From DALYLB01 sp046154695 (GTDB lineage: Bacteria > Acidobacteriota > Blastocatellia > RBC074): 14,703 nt of DNA. Below the pieces are notes generated by a model. The model saw only the letters and a program-made list of their open reading frames with translations. It had not been told where the DNA came from and did not search any database. Made by a program: the position numbers and the translations under genes. Where the stretch lies: positions 1 to 14,703 of the forward strand of contig JBJXFI010000269.1 of NCBI GenBank assembly GCA_046154695.1. The letters run 5' to 3'. Below are positions 1-11,075 of this stretch, piece by piece (within the stretch, counting starts at the first letter, position 1; the number at the start of each line of letters is the position of its first letter).

Positions 1-2147
<2,147 letters not shown>

Positions 2148-2148
2148 C

Positions 2149-2222
2149 CGTTCGGAGTTCCGCGTTCACGCGGTGGGCTTGCGCGAGCGGAAGGCCGCCG
2201 CGTAAACGCGGAACTCCGAACG
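2149..2222. repeat. Dispersed hairpin repeat, copy 1
   Basis: An 18-bp perfect inverted repeat: left arm 2149-2166 (CGTTCGGAGTTCCGCGTT), right arm 2205-2222 (AACGCGGAACTCCGAACG), with 38 nt between. The pairing continues inward imperfectly (ACGCGG against CCGCGT). It fills almost the whole gap between the peptidase stop and the Shine-Dalgarno of the next gene, ending 16 nt before the ATG at 2239. The arm sequence recurs at 3062-3135 and 14434-14490, so this is a REP-like dispersed element and not a gene-specific terminator. No T-run follows the stem. Confidence 0.85.
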
Positions 2223-2238
2223 AGATCGCGGAGAAATT

Positions 2239-3003
2239 ATGCGTCGCAACATCCAGATACTATTTTTGCTCTTCCTGCTGGCGGCGGCGGCCGCCGCGCA
2301 GGATCCGCTGAAGACCGCCCCGGGAAACTATCGCCTTGAATTCGAGAATGCCTGGGTCAAGGTCGTGCGCGTGCATTACGGCGCGAAAGAAAAGCTTCCC
2401 GCGCACGATCACACGGACTGGGGGGCGGCCTATGTCTATTTGAATGACGCGGGCCCCGTGATCTTCCGGCACATCGGGCTGAGTTACGGCGCGATCACGC
2501 GGCCGGCGGTCAAGGCCGGCAGCTTTCGCCTCTACAAATCGGTCAAGGAAGTCCACGAGGTCGAGAATCCGAGCGACACACCGAGCGATTTTCTGCGGGT
2601 CGAATTCAAGACCGAGCCGGTCAACGAGAAATCGCTGCAGGGAAAATTCTACAGGGAGAACGCCTTCGAGCCGGCGCAGACCGCGAAGGTCCAGTTCGAG
2701 AACGAGCAGGTGCGCGTGACGCGGCTGCTCCTGGCCCCGCGCGCGAGGCAGGCGATCCGGGCCGGCCGCGAACCCGCGCTGATCGTCGCGCTCACCGATG
2801 CGAGCCTCCGGGCGCGGGTAAGGAACAGGCCGGCCCGCCTGCTTCAACTGACGCCTGGCCAGACGCAATGGATTCCCGTCAACCAGGAAAAGGTCTTCGA
2901 GAACGCAGGCGACGCGCCCGTCGAGATGCTCCGCTTCGATTTGCGGTCGCCGCCGATCAGGCCCCGCGCGGCGGAGCCGGCGCACAGGCATCCCCGCGAT
3001 TGA
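2239..3003 (+). CDS. Secreted two-domain cupin-like protein, function unknown
   Basis: 254 residues. An N-terminal signal peptide (MRRNIQILFLLFLLAAAAAA, cleavage near residue 20) indicates export. Residues ~30-125 look like one cupin-type beta domain: a FENAWVKVVRV strand, then AHDHTDWGAAYVYL with a HDH pair (His56, His58) in the place of a cupin metal motif, then a VHEVEN strand. Residues ~148-236 repeat the pattern (FENEQVRVTRL, VFENAGDAPVEMLRF) but lack the histidines, so the protein appears to be an internal duplication with one degenerate half. The ATG at 2239 is preceded by GCGGAG about 7 nt upstream. The C-terminal ~18 residues are Pro/Arg/His-rich. No enzyme activity can be assigned. 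The cupin call rests on pattern, not on a database match. Confidence 0.75.
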   Translation: MRRNIQILFLLFLLAAAAAAQDPLKTAPGNYRLEFENAWVKVVRVHYGAKEKLPAHDHTDWGAAYVYLNDAGPVIFRHIGLSYGAITRPAVKAGSFRLYKSVKEVHEVENPSDTPSDFLRVEFKTEPVNEKSLQGKFYRENAFEPAQTAKVQFENEQVRVTRLLLAPRARQAIRAGREPALIVALTDASLRARVRNRPARLLQLTPGQTQWIPVNQEKVFENAGDAPVEMLRFDLRSPPIRPRAAEPAHRHPRD

Positions 3004-3031
3004 TTGATCTTGGCCGGCAAATCCGTAGAAT
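3004..3031 (+). promoter_or_regulatory. Candidate sigma70-type promoter for iorAB
   Basis: TTGATC (3004-3009), a 16-bp spacer, then TAGAAT (3026-3031) directly after the cupin stop codon. This gives 4/6 and 5/6 matches to the consensus boxes. The region also sits inside a CCGGC/GCCGG inverted pair (3013-3017 and 3032-3036). If real, it would give iorAB its own start with a leader of roughly 115 nt that includes hairpin repeat copy 2. Seen by motif only; readthrough from the cupin gene is equally possible. Confidence 0.35.
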
Positions 3032-3061
3032 GCCGGAAGCGAACACATTTCAAGATGAATA

Positions 3062-3135
3062 CTGTTTGGAGGCCCGCCCTGACGCGGCGCGCTTCCCGCC
3101 GGGCGCGGACCGCCTGAAGGCGGAACTCCGAACGG
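3062..3135. repeat. Dispersed hairpin repeat, copy 2
   Basis: Right arm 3119-3135 (GGCGGAACTCCGAACGG) is nearly identical to the right arm of copy 1. The left arm 3062-3078 (CTGTTTGGAGGCCCGCC) pairs with it at 13 of 17 positions. The interior contains nested GC-rich inverted repeats, among them CGCCTGAAGGCG around 3111-3122. The element ends 19 nt before the iorA start, leaving room only for the Shine-Dalgarno AGGGAG. Its interior (GACCGCCTGAAGG) resembles the interior of copy 3 (GACCGCCTCAGGG). Confidence 0.8.
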
Positions 3136-3154
3136 TTCCCCAGGGAGAAAACCG

Positions 3155-3631
3155 ATGATCACACTGAAAGTGAATGGAGTCGCCCGGAAATTTGACGGCG
3201 ATCCGGAGATGCCGCTGTTGTGGTTTATCCGGGATATGCTGCAGATGACGGGCACCAAGTACGGCTGTGGGATGGGGCTTTGCGGCGCCTGCACCGTCCA
3301 CGTGAACGGCGCGGCGGCGCGAAGCTGCCAGACGCCGATGCAGGCGGCCGCCAACAAGAACATCACCACGATCGAGGGGCTCAGCCCGCAAGCGGATCAT
3401 CCCGTGCAGCAGGCCTGGCGGGCGCACAACGTCCCGCAATGCGGATATTGCCAGAGCGGCCAGATCATGCAGGCCGCCGCCCTCCTGAAGGAAAAACCGA
3501 AGCCGACCGACGCCGATATCGACGCCGCGATGAAGGGGAACATCTGCCGCTGCGGGACTTATCAGCGTGTTCGCGAAGCGATCAAACAGGCCTCTGCGTC
3601 GAAGGGCGCGGCGAAAGGGGTGAGGAAATGA
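3155..3631 (+). CDS. iorA: 2Fe-2S subunit of an isoquinoline 1-oxidoreductase-type molybdenum hydroxylase
   Basis: 158 residues, the normal size for the small iron-sulfur subunit of the xanthine dehydrogenase/aldehyde oxidase family. The N-terminal ferredoxin-like domain has Cys38, Cys43, Cys46 (CGMGLCGAC) and Cys58. The helical [2Fe-2S] domain has CGYCQSGQ (Cys96, Cys99) and ICRCGTY (Cys131, Cys133). All eight cluster ligands are present. It should carry electrons from the molybdopterin site of the partner subunit to an external acceptor. Start chosen at the ATG preceded by AGGGAG. The last codons overlap iorB by ATGA, so the two are translationally coupled. The general class is certain; the gene name reflects the two-subunit arrangement, and the true substrate need not be isoquinoline. 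Confidence 0.9.
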   Translation: MITLKVNGVARKFDGDPEMPLLWFIRDMLQMTGTKYGCGMGLCGACTVHVNGAAARSCQTPMQAAANKNITTIEGLSPQADHPVQQAWRAHNVPQCGYCQSGQIMQAAALLKEKPKPTDADIDAAMKGNICRCGTYQRVREAIKQASASKGAAKGVRK

Positions 3632-5850
3632 ACCAAATCGAACTGGTCACACGCCGCGGATTTCTGGGAAATATGTTCAGCGCGGGGGCGCTGGTTCTGG
3701 CGGCGCGCGTGCTGCCGGCCGACGTTCTCGCGGGCACGGCCGCCGCGCCGGCATGGTCGCCCAGCGTCTATCTGGGCATCGAGACCGACGGCACGGTCAC
3801 GATCGTGACGCACCGTTCCGAGATGGGCACGGGCATTCGCAGCGTGCTGCCGACGATCGTCGCGGAGGAGCTCGACGCCGACTGGAAGCGCGTGAAGATC
3901 GTGCAGGCGCTCGGCGACGCGAAGTACGGCTCGCAGAACACGGACGGGTCCTGCTCGATCCGCGATTTTTACGCCGCCATGCGCGAAGCGGGCGCGGGCG
4001 CCCGCCTGATGCTCGAACGCGCCGCCGCCGCGAAATGGGGCGTCGCCGCCGCGGAGGTCCGGTCGCAAAATCACGTGATCGTTCACGCCGCCAGCGGCCG
4101 CAAGCTCGGCTACGGCGAACTGGCCGCGCTGGCCGCGCAGCAGGCCGCGCCGAAGAAGGAGGAGCTGAGCTTCAAACCGGCCTCCGAGTACCGCTATATC
4201 GGCAAGGACCTCCCGACCATCGATCGGGATGACCTGTGCGCGGGCCGGGGGACCTTCGGGTATGACGCGCGGATGCCGGGGATGGTCTACGCCTCGATCG
4301 AGCGCTCCCCCGTCTTCGGCGGCAAGGTGAAGAGCTTCGACGACAAGGAGGCCCTCAAGGTTCGCGGCGTGCAGAAGACGGTGGCGATCGAACGCTTCAA
4401 GGCTCCGCATATGTTCCAGCCCCTCGGCGGCGTGGCCGTCATCGCCGACAATACCTGGGCCGCGATTAAGGGCCGGGAGAAGCTGCGGGTCGAATGGGAG
4501 TCGGGCGAAAACGCCGGCTACGATTCCGACGCATACAAGAAATCACTGCAGGAGACGGCCCGCAAACCCCAGAAGGTCGTTCGCAACGTGGGCGACGTCG
4601 ATGCCGCCTTCGCAAAGGCCGGCAAGACCCACGAGGCGGAATACTATGTCCCGCTGCTTTCGCATGCTCCGATGGAGCCGCCGGCCGCCGTGGCCTCGTA
4701 CCAGGACGGCAAGGTCGTGATCCACGCCGCGACGCAGGATCCGCAGTCTGTGCAGCAGACAGTCGCGGGCGTGCTTGGCATCGACAAAAAGAATGTCGAG
4801 TGCCACGTGACGCTGCTCGGCGGCGGCTTTGGGCGCAAGTCGAAGCCGGATTACATCGCCGAGGCCGCCGTGCTCTCGAAGGCGGTGGGCAAACCGGTGA
4901 AGGTCGCCTGGAGCCGCGAGGACGACATCCGGTTCGACTATTATCACGCGGTCGCCGCGATGTATATGAAGGCCGCGACGGATGACAAGGGCAAACCGAC
5001 GGCCTGGCTGCAGCGCAGCGTCTTTCCGACGATCGCCTCGACCTTTGCGCCGGGCGCGGTGCACGGGGCCGACTTCGAGATGGGCATGGGCTGGAGCAAT
5101 CTGCCCTTCGAGATCCCGAACCACCGCGCCGAGAACGGACCGGCGAAAAACCACGTCCGCATCGGCTGGCTGCGATCGGTCTCGAACATCTATCACGCGT
5201 TCGCGGTCCACTCCTTCATCGACGAGCTGGCGCACCTCGCCGGGCGCGATCCGGTCGAATATCTGCTCGAATCGCTCGGCAGCCCGCGCAAGGAAGTGAT
5301 CAAGGAGGAAGGACCGCTCGGCCAGACCTTCCAACAGGACATCGGCCGCCTCAAGCGGGTTGTCGAACTGGCGGCGGAGAAATCGAGCTGGGCGAAGAAG
5401 AAGCCCGGCAAGGGTCGCGCGCTCGGCATCGCCGTGCATCGCAGCTTCTTCAGCTACGTTGCATCCGTGGTGGAGGTAGAAGTGGACGCCCGCGGCCGGC
5501 TCTCGATTCCGCGCGTGGACATCGCGGTGGACGCCGGGACGATCATCAATCCCGATCGCGTGCGGTCGCAGTTCGAGGGCGCGGCGGTCTTCGGCAGCAG
5601 CATCGCGCTGATGGGCGAGATCACGGCGGCCAATGGACAGATCGTGCAGTCCAACTTCCACGACTATCCGGTGGCTCGCATCAATGAAGCGCCCCGCGTC
5701 ACCCACGTTCACATCGTGCCGAGTCAGGATCCGCCCGCGGGCGTGGGCGAACCGGGCGTGCCGCCGATCGCGCCCGCGATCTGCAACGCGATCTTCGCCG
5801 CCACCGGCAAGCGCATTCGCGAACTGCCGCTGAGCAAGCATAAACTGTAA
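3628..5850 (+). CDS. iorB: Molybdopterin-binding catalytic subunit, IorB-type aldehyde oxidase/xanthine dehydrogenase family
   Basis: 740 residues from the ATG that overlaps the iorA stop (ATGA), with GAGG just upstream. The frame is open further upstream, but that stretch is iorA read out of phase. The N-terminus has a Tat-like signal (TRRGFLGNMF followed by a hydrophobic, Ala-rich stretch to about residue 35), so the mature complex is probably periplasmic, with IorA exported alongside it. Motifs seen: MGTGIRS near residue 69, GGGFGR at 398-403, and GVGEPGVPP near the C-terminus, where Glu708 fits the conserved catalytic glutamate next to the molybdenum. Expected reaction: water-derived hydroxylation of an N-heterocycle or oxidation of an aldehyde. 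No cofactor-maturation gene (XdhC type) or cytochrome c partner is adjacent, so the electron acceptor is unknown. Confidence 0.9.
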   Translation: MNQIELVTRRGFLGNMFSAGALVLAARVLPADVLAGTAAAPAWSPSVYLGIETDGTVTIVTHRSEMGTGIRSVLPTIVAEELDADWKRVKIVQALGDAKYGSQNTDGSCSIRDFYAAMREAGAGARLMLERAAAAKWGVAAAEVRSQNHVIVHAASGRKLGYGELAALAAQQAAPKKEELSFKPASEYRYIGKDLPTIDRDDLCAGRGTFGYDARMPGMVYASIERSPVFGGKVKSFDDKEALKVRGVQKTVAIERFKAPHMFQPLGGVAVIADNTWAAIKGREKLRVEWESGENAGYDSDAYKKSLQETARKPQKVVRNVGDVDAAFAKAGKTHEAEYYVPLLSHAPMEPPAAVASYQDGKVVIHAATQDPQSVQQTVAGVLGIDKKNVECHVTLLGGGFGRKSKPDYIAEAAVLSKAVGKPVKVAWSREDDIRFDYYHAVAAMYMKAATDDKGKPTAWLQRSVFPTIASTFAPGAVHGADFEMGMGWSNLPFEIPNHRAENGPAKNHVRIGWLRSVSNIYHAFAVHSFIDELAHLAGRDPVEYLLESLGSPRKEVIKEEGPLGQTFQQDIGRLKRVVELAAEKSSWAKKKPGKGRALGIAVHRSFFSYVASVVEVEVDARGRLSIPRVDIAVDAGTIINPDRVRSQFEGAAVFGSSIALMGEITAANGQIVQSNFHDYPVARINEAPRVTHVHIVPSQDPPAGVGEPGVPPIAPAICNAIFAATGKRIRELPLSKHKL

Positions 5851-5863
5851 TGGAGCAGGAAAT

Positions 5864-5935
5864 CGTCCACGAAGTCACACGAAGAAACACGAAGAAGAGG
5901 CTTCCCCTCGTGTTTCTTCGTATACTTCGTGGACG
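5864..5935. repeat. Inverted repeat with 10-bp-phased CACGAAG units
   Basis: Left arm from 5864 (CGTCCACGAAGT...) and right arm ending at 5935 (...ACTTCGTGGACG) pair over about 30 bp with one mismatch region and one single-base indel. Within the left arm CACGAAG occurs at 5868, 5878 and 5888, exactly 10 bp apart; the right arm holds related CTTCGTR units about 9 bp apart. The element lies between the iorB stop and the receptor gene. It could form a long hairpin at the end of the iorAB transcript but has no T-run. From general knowledge, similar 'cttcgtg...cttcgtgg' repeats are dispersed between genes in several bacterial phyla. Confidence 0.8.
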
Positions 5936-6005
5936 GAATTTTCATTGTTTCCGGGCATCACCAAGCGACATGAATGCCCCCTTCAGAAAATCCGACAAAT
6001 CCTCA

Positions 6006-8285
<2,280 letters not shown>

Positions 8286-8286
8286 T

Positions 8287-8328
8287 GGGGAGGGGGATTC
8301 GCCGCGAACACAGCGAATCCCCCTCCCC
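8287..8328. terminator. Perfect 16-bp hairpin after the receptor gene
   Basis: GGGGAGGGGGATTCGC (8287-8302) pairs perfectly with GCGAATCCCCCTCCCC (8313-8328) around a 10-nt loop, one base after the receptor stop codon. On the + strand it is followed by AAAAAG and not a T-run, so it is either a weak terminator or a 3' RNA-stabilising structure. Confidence 0.6.
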
Positions 8329-8332
8329 AAAA

Positions 8333-8366
8333 AGCGAAAGGGCCGGGAAAACCCGGCCCTTTCGCT
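8333..8366 (-). terminator. Rho-independent terminator of the six-cysteine secreted protein gene
   Basis: A 15-bp perfect stem (8333-8347 with 8352-8366, AGCGAAAGGGCCGGG and its complement) closed by a 4-nt loop. On the - strand the stem is followed by TTTTT, as expected for an intrinsic terminator of the gene ending at 8401. The stem also faces the convergent receptor transcript, so it may work in both directions, though there is no T-run on the + side. Confidence 0.8.
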
Positions 8367-8400
8367 ATGATCCGTTCGGATCTTCTTGCTCAAACCGCGA

Positions 8401-9399
<999 letters not shown>

Positions 9400-9788
9400 G
9401 GTTGGAATTCTCCTTAGTGAGCCTTAGTGAGTTGATGTAAGTTCAAGCGATTGCCGCTTGCTTCGTGAGGGGCGCCTGTGAACAACGATCCCCGGATGGG
9501 ATAAACCACCGTCGGGTGATGGCCTCAATGAGGTTTCAGGATCGCTGAACAGCGCGCAATGGATGTCAGTCTATGCGTTCCAGGTTGCCCGGAAATACAT
9601 GACTTTTGATTAGAATGAGTGTCAATAGAGTTATTATGCCTGATGCATAATTGATGCGAAACCTTGGGGTTCGAGTCGGAGTGAGGGGGTTTCGACATCC
9701 GGTGCAGTTTATGGATTGGGTTTCGCCAAGTCAATCCTTTTAATTTAATTAGTGTCGGATCTCGGCGGACACGGCGGGCGGCGGCGGC
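9400..9788. other. 389-bp intergenic region, AT-richer than its surroundings
   Basis: No convincing gene. A 69-codon open frame on the - strand (9525-9734) lacks a plausible Shine-Dalgarno and resembles no family I know. Contents in order: the AAGGAG ribosome site (9410-9415, complement) of the secreted-protein gene; two tandem 10-bp copies of CCTTAGTGAG (9412-9431); a 6-bp hairpin (9444-9449 with 9455-9460); short inverted pairs near 9508-9536; promoter-like elements and a palindrome at 9590-9660; and an AT-only stretch at about 9737-9751. The permease gene ends at 9789 with no clear terminator: GTGTC/GACAC (9753-9773) could form only a weak stem. Confidence 0.6.
9608..9651 (-). promoter_or_regulatory. 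Candidate promoter and palindrome upstream of the secreted-protein gene
   Basis: On the - strand a perfect TTGACA (9625-9620) is present, but the hexamer 17 bp downstream is poor. TCTAAT (9613-9608) matches a -10 box at 5 of 6 positions, but its own -35 is weak. Just upstream is a 7-bp palindrome, ATTATGC-N5-GCATAAT (9633-9651), a possible operator. If transcription starts here the leader is about 200 nt. The exact promoter is uncertain. Confidence 0.3.
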
Positions 9789-11060
9789 CTACTCGTAGCG
9801 TAGTGCTTCGACGGGGGAGAGACGGGATGCGGCGCGCGAGGGGAGCAGCGTTGCGAGGAAGCAGATCAGAATGGCGAAGAGCATGATGGCAAGGGCATCG
9901 CGTCCCGTCCACACCAGGGTCACGTGCGAGACGGAATAAATTTCGGCCGGCATCGAAATCAGCTTGTAGCGGTTGGCGGCGAAGCAGGCGAGAACGCCGA
10001 GCAGCGCGCCCGAGGCCGCGCCGAGCAGGCCGATGACCAGCCCCTGCAGGATGAAGATTCCACGTATGGATTGCGGCGTCGCGCCCTGCGCGCGCAGAAT
10101 GGCGATGTCGCGATGTTTCTCGACGACCATCATCGTCAGCGTCGTGATGATGTTCAGCGACGCGATGACGATCAGCAGGCCGAAGAAGATGAGAACCACC
10201 CGGTGCTGCAGTTGCAGGGCGGCGAAGAGGGGGCGGTTCAGCTCCTGCCAGTTGGTCGTGATGAATCCCCTGCCCGCCATCGCCCGAACCCGGTCGCCGA
10301 TCTCGCCGACGGCATCGATGTCCTCGACCTGCATCTGAATCACCCCGGCCGTGTCCTCCTCGCCGCTCATTCGCTGGGCGGCCGGCAGCGATATGTAGGC
10401 CCATTTCGCGTCGTACTCATAGAGGCCCGAGGAGAAGATTCCCGCGACGCGGAAAGTCGTATATCGAGGGCGGGGTTGCAGGCCGGCGGGCGTCAGTCGC
10501 GTCGCCGCCGAAGTCGCGGTCACGAGGTCGTTCACGCCGATGCCCATCGCCCGCGCCAGGTGCCGGCCGAGGATGATCCCCGGCCTCTGTTCCCCTTCCG
10601 GCGAATCGGCCGCGCCTGCATCGGGCCGCTCCCGCGGTTCCAGTTCCCCGGCGTCTCCCTCCTGGATGGTCGCATGGATCTCATTGGCCTCCCGCGGGGC
10701 CTGCGGATCGACGCCCTTGAGGATGGCCTGTTCCTGGACCGCCCCCGCACTCAACAGCGCATTGGTGTAGGTCGTCGCCGACGCGGCGCGCACGCCCGGA
10801 ATCCGCTGCGCCTGCTCGATCAGCCGCCGGTAATTTTCGATCCCGCTGTTGTCTTCCCGCAATAGATTGAGATGCGCCGTTCCCTGCAAAATCTTCCGCT
10901 GTATGTCGGACCGGAACCCCGTCGACACCGCCTGCGCGACAATCAACGCCGCCACGCCGGCCGTAATCCCGATGATCGCGATCGCCGTGATCACGGAAAA
11001 TGTCGTCTGACGCCGCCGGGCCCGCAGGTACCGCACCGCGATGAAGAGTTCATAGGGCAT
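9789..11060 (-). CDS. LolC/LolE-family ABC transporter permease (FtsX-like)
   Basis: 423 residues, the usual size for the membrane subunit of the lipoprotein-releasing ABC system, which moves lipoproteins out of the inner membrane towards the outer membrane. Four membrane segments are visible (about 20-47, 288-312, 334-361 and 388-407), with a large periplasmic domain between the first and second. The N-terminal YELFIAVRYLRARRRQ and the cytoplasmic EKHRDIAILRAQGATPQSI, which contacts the ATPase, are typical of the family, as is the C-terminal SRLSPVEALRYE. Between residues ~134 and 159 it carries a charged, Pro/Glu/Asp-rich stretch before PGIILG that seems longer than in ordinary LolC. It is the last gene of the lysS operon, 15 nt after the glycosyltransferase. 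No lolD-type ATPase follows in this window. LolC and LolE cannot be told apart here. Confidence 0.85.
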   Translation of the reverse strand: MPYELFIAVRYLRARRRQTTFSVITAIAIIGITAGVAALIVAQAVSTGFRSDIQRKILQGTAHLNLLREDNSGIENYRRLIEQAQRIPGVRAASATTYTNALLSAGAVQEQAILKGVDPQAPREANEIHATIQEGDAGELEPRERPDAGAADSPEGEQRPGIILGRHLARAMGIGVNDLVTATSAATRLTPAGLQPRPRYTTFRVAGIFSSGLYEYDAKWAYISLPAAQRMSGEEDTAGVIQMQVEDIDAVGEIGDRVRAMAGRGFITTNWQELNRPLFAALQLQHRVVLIFFGLLIVIASLNIITTLTMMVVEKHRDIAILRAQGATPQSIRGIFILQGLVIGLLGAASGALLGVLACFAANRYKLISMPAEIYSVSHVTLVWTGRDALAIMLFAILICFLATLLPSRAASRLSPVEALRYE

Positions 11061-11075
11061 GGGTTTTATGCGCCG

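Noticed and set aside
2260..3369. 369-codon open frame on the - strand
   Set aside because: Antisense to the cupin gene and iorA, Arg/Gly/Leu-rich with no family resemblance; typical of antisense frames in GC-rich DNA.
3220..3627. The iorB frame stays open about 400 bases upstream, suggesting a fused protein
   Set aside because: This stretch is iorA read in another phase; iorA itself has all its cysteine motifs, and the Tat-like signal begins at 3628.
4543..5841. 432-codon open frame on the - strand within iorB
   Set aside because: Opposes a gene with intact catalytic motifs; Arg/His/Asp-rich shadow composition.
5864..5935. CRISPR-like short repeats
   Set aside because: Units are only 7 bp with 3-bp gaps and form a palindrome; there are no spacers of typical size.
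5850..6005. 52-residue N-terminal extension of the TonB-dependent receptor
   Set aside because: It translates the inverted repeat and would bury the signal peptide; the start at 6006 fits an exported protein.
9525..9734. 69-codon small protein on the - strand
   Set aside because: No ribosome site, no recognisable features, and it covers the promoter-like region.
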